A stretch of 64,000 nucleotides of DNA from positions 186,001 through 250,000 of the forward strand of contig NZ_BOOF01000001.1 of assembly GCF_016863095.1 (NCBI RefSeq). The letters are read 5' to 3'. Shown here one piece after another: positions 49,672 to 58,321 of this stretch; the first letter of the stretch is position 1; every line of letters starts with the position of its first letter. The notes beneath the pieces are model-generated. The model ran no database searches. It was not told the origin of the DNA and was given only the letters and a program-made list of their open reading frames with translations. This DNA is from Microbispora siamensis (GTDB lineage Bacteria; Actinomycetota; Actinomycetes; Streptosporangiales; Streptosporangiaceae). The position numbers were made by a program, and so were the translations under genes.

Positions 49672-49762
49672 CGGGCGGCCTCCTTCTGCTGCGGGGGGGA
49701 GACAGGTGCTGTCCGGTGGAGCGTAGGTGGCCGCGCCGCCCGGCATCCTTGCTGACGGGCGA

Positions 49763-49780
49763 GATTTCAGATAATCAAAG
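49763..49780. promoter_or_regulatory. Candidate IclR site A (divergent promoter)
   Basis: AT-rich 18-mer GATTTCAGATAATCAAAG ends 3 bases before the IclR start codon (49784). It matches site B at 50603 in 14 of 18 positions. Nothing else in this 112-bp gap is comparably AT-rich. Confidence 0.5.
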
Positions 49781-49783
49781 TCC

Positions 49784-50632
49784 GTGATGTCCGCTTCGTC
49801 CGATCACCTCGGCGGGAAGACCCCGAGCACCCTGTCCACGCTGGCGAGGGGACTGGCCGTCTTCGCGCTGGTCGCCGAGCACGGCGGGGAGCTGACCGCC
49901 CGCGACATCAGCGAACGCGCCGGCCTGAGCCTGGGCACGACCTATCACCTGCTCCGGACGCTGATCGCCGACGACTACCTCATCCGCCGCCCCGGCGGCA
50001 GGTACGACGTCGGGACGCGGGCGGCCGTGCTGAGCTGGCACGTCCAGCGGCGCGCCGGCCCCGAGCCGGAACTGTCGATCATCCTGAAGGGGCTGCACAG
50101 CCGGACCAAGGAGACCGCCTACGTGTCGGGCTGGCGGAGGGGGGAGCTGACCCTCCTGCACTATCTGGCCGGCCCCCAGGCGATCACGGTCGGCAGGCTG
50201 GAGGTCGGGTTCCGGCAGTCCCTGCACGCGCGGGCCTCGGCCAAGGCGGTGCTGGCGCATCTGCCCAAGGAGCACTGCGCCGAGATCGTGGACCGGCTTC
50301 CGTTCGAGCCGCTCACGCCGAACACCATCACCGATCCGGAGGCGTTCCACGTCGAGCTCGGGCGCGTACGCCGGCTGGGCTACGCCCTGGACGACGAGGA
50401 GTTCGCCCGGGGGATCAAGTGCGTCGCGGCGGTCTTCTCCGGCCGGGACGGGCTCCCCGCCGGCGCCTTCACGATCTCCGTCCCCGCCGAGCGGTTCGCC
50501 GGGAACGAGCAGATGTTCATCCGCGAGGTCATCCTGGCCGCGCAGACGGCGGGCACCCTGCTGCGGGAGGGACGGCTCACCCTTCCCCCCGACTCGGCGC
50601 CGGATTTCAAATATTCGAAAACCCGCCGGTGA
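49784..50632 (+). CDS. IclR-family transcriptional regulator
   Basis: 282 residues. N-terminal winged helix (STLARGLAVFALVAEHGGELTARDISERAGLSLGTTYHLLRTL) and C-terminal IclR effector domain (LSWHVQRRAG..., ARASAKAVLAHLP, RRLGYALDDEEFARGIKCVAAVF). GTG 49784, no clear ribosome-binding site and an operator-like site directly upstream, so probably autoregulated and perhaps leaderless. Its last codons (DFKYSK) carry site B for the following operon. Confidence 0.92.
   Translation: MMSASSDHLGGKTPSTLSTLARGLAVFALVAEHGGELTARDISERAGLSLGTTYHLLRTLIADDYLIRRPGGRYDVGTRAAVLSWHVQRRAGPEPELSIILKGLHSRTKETAYVSGWRRGELTLLHYLAGPQAITVGRLEVGFRQSLHARASAKAVLAHLPKEHCAEIVDRLPFEPLTPNTITDPEAFHVELGRVRRLGYALDDEEFARGIKCVAAVFSGRDGLPAGAFTISVPAERFAGNEQMFIREVILAAQTAGTLLREGRLTLPPDSAPDFKYSKTRR
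50603..50620. promoter_or_regulatory. Candidate IclR site B (before the amidohydrolase operon)
   Basis: GATTTCAAATATTCGAAA: bases 50605-50620 form a near-palindrome TTTCAAATATTCGAAA (14 of 16 symmetric). It lies in the last codons of the IclR gene, 72 bases before the M20-family start. Rare AT-rich codons make selection for DNA binding plausible. Confidence 0.5.
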
Positions 50633-50691
50633 CGGCGCGGCGAACCGGGCGTGGCCGCCCATACTCCTCGGGCAAGACCTAGGAGGTACCC

Positions 50692-51966
50692 GTGAACGAC
50701 ACTCACGGACCGGCCACGCTCGCGCCGCGGCTCACCGACTCCGTACGCCACGCGGTCCAGGAGCTCGCCGACGAGCACCTGGACCTGCTGGCCGAATCTT
50801 TGCGCCGCGACACCTCGGGCGGCCACGAGGACCGGGTGGCGCCCCTCTACGAGGAGTACCTGCGCGATCACGGCTGGGACGTCCGGCGCCAGGCCATGAT
50901 CGAGGACGAGGTGCGGGACGCCGACGCCCGGCCGGATGAGCGCTTCAACGTCATCGCCTCCCGGCCCGGGGCCCGCGGCCCGCGCGTGGCGCTCAACGGC
51001 CACATGGACGTGGTGCCGGCCGCGAACCCGGACGCCTGGACCCATCCCCCGTTCGCCGGCCGGCGCGTGGACGGCAAGGTCTACGGCCGGGGCGCCTGCG
51101 ACATGAAGGGCGGCATCGCCGCGGGACTGCTGGCCGTCGCGGCGCTGGACCGGGCCGGGATCCGGCCGCCGCTCGACCTGGTCTGGCACCTGGTCGTCGG
51201 GGAGGAGACCACCGGCATCGGTACGCGGGTGGCGCTGCGCGAGGGCCCCGCCCCCGACGCGGCGGTCGTCCTCGAACCCACCGAGAGCCGGATCGTGCCG
51301 ATCTCCTCCGGACTGCTCTTCTTCTCGGTCACCGTGCACGGCCGGACCGCTCACACCTCCGCACCGTGGGCCGGAGAGGACGCCTTCGAGCGGCTGATGC
51401 GCGTGCGGCAGGCGTGGATCGAGCTGGCCGGGAAGCGGACGGCCGCCTACCGGCACCCGCTGTTCGCCCACCTGCCCTCCGCCATCCCGTTCGCGATCGG
51501 CACCGTCTCCGCGGGCGCCTGGCGGGCGGCCGTACCGGACCTGGCCACGATGGCCGGACGGATCGGGCTCGCCCCCGGAGAGTCCGCGCGGCGGGTGCGG
51601 GACGAGTTCGAGGCGGCCGTCGCCCGCGTCTGCGCCGGGGACCCCTGGCTCGCCGAGCATCCCGTCGAGATCGAGTGGGGGCACGAACTCCTCGGCTGGG
51701 AGACGCCGCGCGAGCACCCCCTGGTCGCGTCGTTCGCGTCGGGCCAGGCGGGGATCGGCGCGTCCGCCCGCGAGCCGCTCGCCTTCACGGCCGGCTCCGA
51801 CGCCGCCTACTACGGCGGGCGCGGCGTCCCCACCGTGATCTACGGCCCCGGCCGTACGGCGCTGGCCCACGCCGACGACGAGCACGTGACCGAGGCCGAC
51901 GTCGTCGAGTGCGCCGCGGTGCTCGCCGTGGCGCTGGCGGACTACGCCCGGCGGGCCGCCGCCTGA
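50692..51966 (+). CDS. M20-family amidohydrolase/deacylase (ArgE/DapE-like)
   Basis: 424 residues. Metal-ligand motifs ALNGHMDVVPAANPDAW, YGRGACDMKGGIAAGLLA, the catalytic Glu pair HLVVGEETTGIGT, and FTAGSDAAYYGGRGVPTVIYGPG. Members remove acyl groups from N-acyl amino acids or diamines with two zinc ions. GTG 50692 with AGGAGGT 5 bases upstream. First structural gene of the plus-strand catabolic cluster. Confidence 0.92.
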   Translation: MNDTHGPATLAPRLTDSVRHAVQELADEHLDLLAESLRRDTSGGHEDRVAPLYEEYLRDHGWDVRRQAMIEDEVRDADARPDERFNVIASRPGARGPRVALNGHMDVVPAANPDAWTHPPFAGRRVDGKVYGRGACDMKGGIAAGLLAVAALDRAGIRPPLDLVWHLVVGEETTGIGTRVALREGPAPDAAVVLEPTESRIVPISSGLLFFSVTVHGRTAHTSAPWAGEDAFERLMRVRQAWIELAGKRTAAYRHPLFAHLPSAIPFAIGTVSAGAWRAAVPDLATMAGRIGLAPGESARRVRDEFEAAVARVCAGDPWLAEHPVEIEWGHELLGWETPREHPLVASFASGQAGIGASAREPLAFTAGSDAAYYGGRGVPTVIYGPGRTALAHADDEHVTEADVVECAAVLAVALADYARRAAA

Positions 51967-52028
51967 CTCCGGCGGTACGACCCGTACCGCCCTTTTGTGA
52001 CCAGCGAACGCCAGGAGGTCTCCTTCGC

Positions 52029-52988
52029 ATGCGCTCCGACACCCCGACACTGCTCGGCCACTTCGAAAGGATGCTGCTCATCCGCGGCGTCGAGGACGAG
52101 ATCGCCCGGCTGCGCACGGCCGGCGACATGGTCGGCTCGATCCATCTGTGCAGCGGCCAGGAGGCCGTGTACGTGGGAGCCGTCGCCGCCCTCGACCTGA
52201 GCCGGGACGCGGTCTTCCCGACGTACCGCGGCCACGGCTGGGCGCTCGCCTGCGGCGTGCCGCCCGAGGCGCTGTTCGCCGAGATCCTCGGCCGCGTCAC
52301 CGGGATCAACGGCGGCAGAGGCGGATCCGCCTACTTCACCGCGCCCCGCTACGGCATGTACGGAGAGAACTCGATCGTCGGGGCCGGCGCCCCGATCGCC
52401 GCCGGCGCGGCCCTCGCGGCCGCCTTCGACGGCAGCGGCCGCGTCGCCGTCGCCGCCTTCGGCGACGGAGCGCTCAACCAGGGCGCGGTCCACGAGGCGA
52501 TGAACTTCGCCGCCGTCCGCGGCCTCCCTGTCGTCTTCGTCGTCGAGAACAACGCCTACTCCGAGCTCACCCCGATCGCCGACATGACCCGCAACCCCGA
52601 GTTGTTCCGCCGCGCCTCCGCGTACGGGATGCCCGGCGGGCGGGTGGACGGCAACGACCCCGACGCGGTGGCGCGGGCGATGGAGACGTGCGTCCGGCGC
52701 GCCCGCGGCGGCGGGGGTCCGGCGCTGCTGGAGTGCGTGACGCAGCGCATCGTCGGCCACTACATCGGCGACGCGCAGCGCTACCGGCCCGCCGGGGACC
52801 TTGACCGGGCCGTCGCCGCGGAGCCCATCGGGCGGCTCGCCGAGCGCCTGACCGCCGAAGGGGTCGCGGCCGGCGAACTCGACGCGATCCGGTCGCGCGT
52901 CGCCGACCGGGTCCGGGCCGCCTCCCGCCTCGCCCTCGACTCACCGCCGGCCGACCCGGCGACCGCATTGGAGCACCTCTATGCCTGA
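52029..52988 (+). CDS. 2-oxoacid dehydrogenase E1 component, alpha subunit
   Basis: 319 residues. TPP-binding motif GDGALNQGAVHEAMNFAAVRGLP...VVENN, plus TYRGHGWALACGVPPEALFAEILGR. Closest to acetoin or pyruvate-type E1 alpha (AcoA/PdhA). AGGAGG upstream of ATG 52029; overlaps the beta gene by 8 bp. No E2/E3 gene is near, so the acyl acceptor is uncertain. Confidence 0.9.
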   Translation: MRSDTPTLLGHFERMLLIRGVEDEIARLRTAGDMVGSIHLCSGQEAVYVGAVAALDLSRDAVFPTYRGHGWALACGVPPEALFAEILGRVTGINGGRGGSAYFTAPRYGMYGENSIVGAGAPIAAGAALAAAFDGSGRVAVAAFGDGALNQGAVHEAMNFAAVRGLPVVFVVENNAYSELTPIADMTRNPELFRRASAYGMPGGRVDGNDPDAVARAMETCVRRARGGGGPALLECVTQRIVGHYIGDAQRYRPAGDLDRAVAAEPIGRLAERLTAEGVAAGELDAIRSRVADRVRAASRLALDSPPADPATALEHLYA

Positions 52989-54036
52989 CCTCACCCTCCT
53001 GCCCGCCGGCGCGGCCGGCACCGCGATCGAGACCAAGCGGCTCAGCTATGCCGAGGCCGTCAACCACGCCCTCCGCCGTGCCCTGCGGGAACGCCCGGAG
53101 ACCCTGCTCTTCGGCGAGGACGTGGCCAAGCCCGGCGGCGTGTTCGGCGTCACGAAGGGCCTGCACCGCGAGTTCGGCGACCGCGTCTTCGACACCCCCA
53201 TCTCCGAGTCGGCCATCCTCGGCGGAGCCGTCGGCGCGGCCATGTTCGGCCGCCGCCCGATCGCCGAGATCATGTGGATCGACTTCTCGCTCGTGGCCCT
53301 GGACCAGCTCGTCAACCAGGCCCCCAACGTGCGGTACGTCTCGCGCGGCGCCGTCACCGCGCCGATCACCGTCCGCACCCAGGCGGGGAACGGCCCAGGG
53401 GCGTGCGCGCAACACTCCCAGAACCTCGAGGCGTTCTTCGCCCACGTCCCCGGCCTGCGGGTCGGCATGCCGAGCACCGCCCAGGACGCGTACGACATGC
53501 TGCTGAGCGCCGTCTGGTGCGACGACCCGGTCGTCGTCATCGAGAACCGGACCCTCTACCACGGCGCCAAGTCGGACGTCCGCCTCGGCGGCGAGGTCGG
53601 GCCGATCGGCGGCGCGCGGGTCCGGCGCGGCGGCTCCGACGTGACGGTGGTGACCTGGGGAGCAGTGCAGAACCTCGTGCTGGACGCGGCCGAGGAACTG
53701 GCCGCCGAGGGCGTCGAGGCCGAGGTTCTCGACCTGCGCTGGCTCAACCCCCTCGACCTGACCGCCGTCCAGGAGGCCGTGGCCAGGACACGGCGGCTGG
53801 CCGTCGTCCACGAGGCGCACACCTTCGGCGGCTTCGGGGCCGAGGTGGTCAGCCTCGTCGCGGAGTCCGGGCTGGACCTGCTCGCCCCTCCGGTGCGCAT
53901 CGGCGCCGCCCCGGCCCGCATCCCTTCGGCCGTCTCCCTGGTGCCGGGCGTCCTCCCCACCCGCGCGAAGATCGCGGACGGACTGCGCCGCCTCGTCCGC
54001 GGGGAGACCGTCCGCGACGCCGGAGTGCTCCGATGA
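52981..54036 (+). CDS. 2-oxoacid dehydrogenase E1 component, beta subunit
   Basis: 351 residues. LLFGEDVAKPGGVFGVTKGLHREFGDRVFDTPISESAILGGAVGAA, NQAPNVRYVS, QNLEAFFAHVPGLRVGMPSTAQDAYDML and the C-terminal transketolase domain. Heterodimer with the alpha gene decarboxylates a 2-oxo acid with thiamine diphosphate. Overlaps both neighbours (8 bp with alpha, ATGA with the next gene). Confidence 0.92.
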   Translation: MPDLTLLPAGAAGTAIETKRLSYAEAVNHALRRALRERPETLLFGEDVAKPGGVFGVTKGLHREFGDRVFDTPISESAILGGAVGAAMFGRRPIAEIMWIDFSLVALDQLVNQAPNVRYVSRGAVTAPITVRTQAGNGPGACAQHSQNLEAFFAHVPGLRVGMPSTAQDAYDMLLSAVWCDDPVVVIENRTLYHGAKSDVRLGGEVGPIGGARVRRGGSDVTVVTWGAVQNLVLDAAEELAAEGVEAEVLDLRWLNPLDLTAVQEAVARTRRLAVVHEAHTFGGFGAEVVSLVAESGLDLLAPPVRIGAAPARIPSAVSLVPGVLPTRAKIADGLRRLVRGETVRDAGVLR

Positions 54037-54833
54037 CCGGGCCCGGCGTCACCTGGGGGATGCCCGCCTTCGCGCCGCTCTACGGAGCGGGCGAGGAGCA
54101 GGTGACGCTCGACTGGCTGACCGTGGAGTACGCGACCACGCCGGAGATCGTCGGGAGTGTCCTGCCGGCGCCGCTGCGGGCACCGGCGAGCCCGGCGGTC
54201 ATGCTGTGGTTCGCCCGGTTCAAGGACCCCGCCTTCTCCCGCGCCGACGGCACGAGCGAGCGCCGCCCGTCGTACACGCAGGCGGGGGTGTGCGTGACCT
54301 GCGAGCACCCGCGGCTCGGGCAGGCGGGCGAGTCCGGCGCGTACGCGGTCGAGACGTTCATTCCGGGCCTGAACTACGGGATCTTCGGGCGGGAGGCGTT
54401 CGGGCTGCCGAAGAAGCAGGTGCGCCAGGTCGTCGTCGAGCGCGCCGGCGACGCCGTCACGGCGGGCGTCGTCATGGCCGACGGGGCGCCGCTGCTCGAC
54501 GTGACCGGAACGGCCGGGCGCTCCGGCCCGGAGTCCGCGGTGCCGTCGTGGATCTCGCCGCACTTCACCCTCAAGCTCGTCCCCCGGGCGGACGGCCCCG
54601 GCTATGACGTCAGCCGGCTGGTGCGCATCCCGTTCGACGTCACCCCTCTCGCACCGGCGAGCGGCGGAGAGGCGGAGCTCACCTTCCACCCCCGCGATTC
54701 CGATCCCGTGCACCTGCTGCGTCCCGTTTCGACGCCGACGCTCTCCTGGGGCTCGGTCCGCCTCGCCATCCGCTACGGGGTCTACCTCGAACACTGCGAC
54801 CGCTTCCCCGTGCTCGGCCGGCCCTCCTGGTAG
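54033..54833 (+). CDS. Acetoacetate decarboxylase-family protein
   Basis: 266 residues. EAFGLPKKQVRQ carries the paired lysines where acetoacetate decarboxylase forms its Schiff base, and PAVMLWFARFKDPAF plus ETFIPGLNYGIFGREAFG are family-like. It may decarboxylate a beta-keto acid or catalyse a related aldol-type reaction; many family members are not true acetoacetate decarboxylases. ATGA overlap with E1 beta. Confidence 0.78.
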   Translation: MTGPGVTWGMPAFAPLYGAGEEQVTLDWLTVEYATTPEIVGSVLPAPLRAPASPAVMLWFARFKDPAFSRADGTSERRPSYTQAGVCVTCEHPRLGQAGESGAYAVETFIPGLNYGIFGREAFGLPKKQVRQVVVERAGDAVTAGVVMADGAPLLDVTGTAGRSGPESAVPSWISPHFTLKLVPRADGPGYDVSRLVRIPFDVTPLAPASGGEAELTFHPRDSDPVHLLRPVSTPTLSWGSVRLAIRYGVYLEHCDRFPVLGRPSW

Positions 54834-54872
54834 GGCCTCTCTCGGCAATGCCCCGGTTAGGAAGGACATGAC

Positions 54873-56243
54873 ATGAGCGGACACCCCCAGCCGCCGGAGG
54901 CCGCCCCCAGGCCGTTCCGGAAGGCCGTCGCCGCCGCCTCCATCGGCAACTTCATCGAGTGGTACGACTTCGCCCTCTACGGCTTCTTCGCCAAAGCGAT
55001 CGCCGACACCTTCTTCCCCTCCGGCGACGCCCGCGCCTCGTTGCTGCTGACCTTCGCCGTCTTCGGCATGAGCTTCGTCGTCCGGCCGCTCGGCGGGCTG
55101 GTATTCGGGCACATGGGCGACAGGATCGGCCGGCGTGCCAGCATGTCGCTGATCGTCATCCTCATCTCGGTCGCCTCCGCGGCCATGGCCCTCGTGCCGG
55201 GGTACGACACGATCGGCATCGCCGCCCCGATCCTGATCTTCCTGCTCCGCTGCGTCCAGGGGATCTCGGCCGGCGGGGAGTGGGCCAGCTCCGCGTCGTA
55301 CGTCGTCGAGCACGCGCCGCCCGGACGCCGGGCCTTCGCGGGGAGCTGGCAGACGAGCACGATCGCCCTCGGGATGCTGACGGCCGCCCTGTCGGCCGTC
55401 GCCGTCTCACTGACGACGGGCGCCGGGGCCGCAGCGTCGTGGGGATGGCGGGTTCCCTTCCTGGTCAGCCTCCCGCTGGGACTGGTCGGCCTGTACCTGC
55501 GGCTGCGTCTCGGAGAGAGCCCGGAGTTCGAGAAGGTCGATCCCGGCGAGGCCGAGCGCCGCCCGCTGCGCGCGGCGCTCAGGCGCGACTGGCGCTCGAT
55601 CCTGCTGATCGCCGGGCTCACCGCCGCCCCCACGATGTGCACCTACGTCCTGCTCGTCTACGGCCCGACGTTCCTGTCGACCGACCTGGGGATGGACCCA
55701 CAGCAGGCCCGCCTCGCCGGGGTCGCGGGCTTCGCCTTCATGGCCGTCGCGGTCGTCCCCGCGTCGATGCTCAGCGACCGCTTCGGCCGCCGGCCGTTCC
55801 TGATCGCCGGGGCGATCTGGGTGGCGGTCTCGTCCCTGCTGACGCTCTCCCTGATGCACACGGGCCGCTGGTACCTGGTGGTGGCCGGGCTGATCCTCAC
55901 GCTCGTCGGGGACGTCATGATGCTGGCACCGCAACCGGCCCTGTTCTGCGAGCTGTTCCCCACCAGCCGCCGCGCCAGCGGGGTGAGCGTCGGATACAAC
56001 CTCGGCGTGATCCTCTTCGGCGGCGCCGGTCCGTACATCTCCGGCACGCTCGTCGAAGTCACCGCGTCCACCTACGCCCCCGGGTGGTACCTCATGGGCG
56101 GCGCGACGCTCAGCCTGATCGCCGCGGTGATGACCCCCGAGACGCTGCGTACGTCGCTGCACGACGGCGTGACCCGCCTCGCCGGCGGGCCAGGCCGAGG
56201 AGAGCGCGCCTCGGGGTCGATCCATGAGATCGCGGAAGCCTGA
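54873..56243 (+). CDS. MFS transporter, metabolite:H+ symporter (MHS) family
   Basis: 456 residues, twelve membrane helices. NFIEWYDFALYGFFA start, FGHMGDRIGRRASM and RCVQGISAGGEWASSASYVVEHAP are diagnostic of MHS transporters (ProP/KgtP/ShiA group), which import organic acids or zwitterions with protons. AGGAAGGA upstream of ATG 54873. Probable substrate importer of the cluster. Confidence 0.93.
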   Translation: MSGHPQPPEAAPRPFRKAVAAASIGNFIEWYDFALYGFFAKAIADTFFPSGDARASLLLTFAVFGMSFVVRPLGGLVFGHMGDRIGRRASMSLIVILISVASAAMALVPGYDTIGIAAPILIFLLRCVQGISAGGEWASSASYVVEHAPPGRRAFAGSWQTSTIALGMLTAALSAVAVSLTTGAGAAASWGWRVPFLVSLPLGLVGLYLRLRLGESPEFEKVDPGEAERRPLRAALRRDWRSILLIAGLTAAPTMCTYVLLVYGPTFLSTDLGMDPQQARLAGVAGFAFMAVAVVPASMLSDRFGRRPFLIAGAIWVAVSSLLTLSLMHTGRWYLVVAGLILTLVGDVMMLAPQPALFCELFPTSRRASGVSVGYNLGVILFGGAGPYISGTLVEVTASTYAPGWYLMGGATLSLIAAVMTPETLRTSLHDGVTRLAGGPGRGERASGSIHEIAEA

Positions 56244-56254
56244 GGGAGGAGTTC

Positions 56255-57259
56255 ATGGATCGACCGACGATGCGCGCCGTGGTCCACGCGGGAGCGCCAG
56301 GCGTCGCCGGATTCCGGACGGCGGTGCTCCCCCGGCCGGAGCCCGGACCGGGCCAGGTCCTGGTACGCATCCGCTGCGCGTCTCTGAACCGGCACGACCT
56401 GTTCGTGGCGGCGGGCCGCGACGGCACCGAGCCCCCGCTGGTGGTGGGCTCGGACGGCGCCGGCGAGGTGGTCGCGCTGGGACCCGGCGCCTCCGGAGCC
56501 GCGGTGGGCGACGAGGTCGTCATCGACCCCACCCTCGGCTGGCCGGCCGCCGACGACGTGCCCGGCGTTCCGCGCCTGCTCGGCGGCCCTCCGGACGGGA
56601 CCCTCGCCGAGTACGTCGCGGTTCCGGCGGCGAACGCCCATCCCCGGCCCGAGGGGCTGGACTGGGCGGAGGCGGCGGCCCTGCCGCTCGTGGCGGTCAC
56701 GTCGTTCCGCGCCCTGTTCACCCGGGGCGGGCTGCGTCCCGGACAGCACGTACTCGTTCCGGCCGTGTCCAGCGGGGTGGGCACGATGTGCGTGCTGATG
56801 GCCCTCGCGGCCGGGGCCCGGGTGACCGCCGTCACCCGGAGCGCCGCGAAGGCCGAGGCGGCCCGGGCCCTGGGCGCCCACGAGGTGGTCGTCGGGGACG
56901 ACGGCGGCTATCCCGCGCCGGGCACCCCCGTCGATCTGGTGGTCGACTCGGTGGGGGCGGCGTACTTCGCCTCGCATCTGGCCGCCCTGCGCTCCGGCGG
57001 GCGGCTGGTGACCCTCGGCGCGACGACCGGCCCCGACGTGTCGGTGTCGTTGCGGGAGCTGTTCTTCCGGCAGATCAGCGTCATCGGCACCTCGGTGGGC
57101 AGCTCCGCGGAGTTCGCCGAGGCCATGGCCTTCGTACGACGCCATGACCTGCGGCCGGTGCTCCACGACGTCCGCCCGTTCGACGAGGCCGTGCAAGCCC
57201 TGTACGACCTGCGGGAGAGCGGCCACTTCGGGAAGTCCGTCATCCGCGTCTCGGCGTAG
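56255..57259 (+). CDS. Medium-chain alcohol dehydrogenase/quinone oxidoreductase-like
   Basis: 334 residues. CASLNRHDLFVAAGRDGTEPPLVVGSDGAGEVVALG, Rossmann VPAVSSGVGTMCVLMALAAGARV (GxGxxG variant), MDR superfamily. The zinc cysteine set is incomplete, so a zinc-free quinone oxidoreductase/enoyl reductase is more likely. GGGAGGAG 7 bases before ATG 56255. Last gene of the plus run, ending 1 bp from the convergent TetR gene. Confidence 0.85.
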   Translation: MDRPTMRAVVHAGAPGVAGFRTAVLPRPEPGPGQVLVRIRCASLNRHDLFVAAGRDGTEPPLVVGSDGAGEVVALGPGASGAAVGDEVVIDPTLGWPAADDVPGVPRLLGGPPDGTLAEYVAVPAANAHPRPEGLDWAEAAALPLVAVTSFRALFTRGGLRPGQHVLVPAVSSGVGTMCVLMALAAGARVTAVTRSAAKAEAARALGAHEVVVGDDGGYPAPGTPVDLVVDSVGAAYFASHLAALRSGGRLVTLGATTGPDVSVSLRELFFRQISVIGTSVGSSAEFAEAMAFVRRHDLRPVLHDVRPFDEAVQALYDLRESGHFGKSVIRVSA

Positions 57260-57260
57260 A

Positions 57261-57830
57261 TCAGCCGTCCGCGCCCGTCAGGGAGCGAAGGCAGGGGCGC
57301 AGCAGGGCGGCGATCTGCTCGGGAGGCGCGTCGCGCAGCTCTTCGAGCTTGAGCAGGTGCCGCCCGAGGACCACGCCGATGAGCACGGCACTGATCACCG
57401 AGGCCCGTACGCCCGCGTCGGCGGCGGGGATGGCCTCGGCGAGCTGCGCCCGGTATCGGGCCGCCCCCTCGGCGGCGGCCTCGGCGGCTCCCGGGTGGGT
57501 GAGCATCGAGCGCAGGACGGCCAGCGACTCGACCGGCTCGTCGGCCATCGAGGCGGCGAGCCGGTCGAGCATCTCCTCGACGACCTCGTCCGGCCCGCCC
57601 GCGAGAGGCCCCGAAGGCCGGGCCCGGGCGACACGCAGGAAGAGCTCCTCCTTGGAGCCGAAGTAGTGCATGACGAGCCCGGGGTTCACCCCGGCCGCGG
57701 CGGCGACGGCCCGGATCGTCGTGTCGGCGTATCCCGACGCGGCGAACAGGCGAGCCGCCTCCTCGAGGATCCTCGCCTCGGTCCTGCGGCGTCGCTCCGC
57801 CCGCGTCAGGCGGGCTCCGGCCTCGGTCAC
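57261..57830 (-). CDS. TetR-family transcriptional regulator
   Basis: 189 residues. ILEEAARLFAASGYADTTIRAVAAAAGVNPGLVMHYFGSKEELF is the TetR DNA-binding helix-turn-helix. GTG 57830. Divergent from the SnoaL-like gene with a 23-bp operator-like repeat at 57874-57896 in the 83-bp gap, so control of that promoter (and its own) is likely. Confidence 0.92.
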   Translation of the reverse strand: MTEAGARLTRAERRRRTEARILEEAARLFAASGYADTTIRAVAAAAGVNPGLVMHYFGSKEELFLRVARARPSGPLAGGPDEVVEEMLDRLAASMADEPVESLAVLRSMLTHPGAAEAAAEGAARYRAQLAEAIPAADAGVRASVISAVLIGVVLGRHLLKLEELRDAPPEQIAALLRPCLRSLTGADG

Positions 57831-57873
57831 CGGTCGATTCTACGGCGATTGATCTCTTCCGGAATTTCGTTGT

Positions 57874-57896
57874 ACGGTCGTTTAGTAAACACCCGT
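57874..57896. promoter_or_regulatory. TetR operator between TetR and SnoaL-like genes
   Basis: 23-bp inverted repeat ACGG-nn-GTTTA-G-TAAAC-nn-CCGT: nine of eleven positions per half match. AT-rich centre in a GC-rich context, in the divergent gap. Strong operator candidate. Confidence 0.65.
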
Positions 57897-57913
57897 TCAA
57901 TGACGGAGGCCCC

Positions 57914-58321
57914 ATGGACCGGCCGGCCCCGCGAGACGTCCTCGCCCGCAGACGCGCCCTGATCCTCGACGGCGACCTGGACGGCTTCGCCGCTCTGTTC
58001 GCCCCCGACGGGGTGATCGAGCTGCCGTTCGCACCACCGGGGATGCCCGTGCGCGTCGAGGGCCGCGAGGCCATCCGCGCCTTCTCCTCCGGGCAGGCGA
58101 CCGCGGCGATGCGGATCGAGGACATGTGGACCACGAGCGTCTACGAGACGACGGACCCGGAGGTGCTCGTCGTCGAACTCGAGACCAGGGCCGTGGCGAC
58201 CGCGACGGGCGCTCCCTATCAGGCCCGGTCCGTGCAGGTGTTCCGCATCCGCGACGGACAGATCCTCCTCCTGCGCGACTACTGGAACCCGATGGGCCTC
58301 GCCGCCGCGACGCAGGCCTGA
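57914..58321 (+). CDS. SnoaL-like (NTF2-fold) protein
   Basis: 135 residues. DVLARRRALILDGDLDGFAALFAPDGVIELPF and VQVFRIRDGQILLLRDYWNPMGLA fit the SnoaL_2/NTF2-like fold; these are often isomerases, hydrolases or epoxide-type enzymes with an Asp/Tyr pocket. Start ATG 57914 with GGAGG upstream. Divergent from TetR, ending 1 bp before the convergent hydrolase gene. Confidence 0.78.
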   Translation: MDRPAPRDVLARRRALILDGDLDGFAALFAPDGVIELPFAPPGMPVRVEGREAIRAFSSGQATAAMRIEDMWTTSVYETTDPEVLVVELETRAVATATGAPYQARSVQVFRIRDGQILLLRDYWNPMGLAAATQA

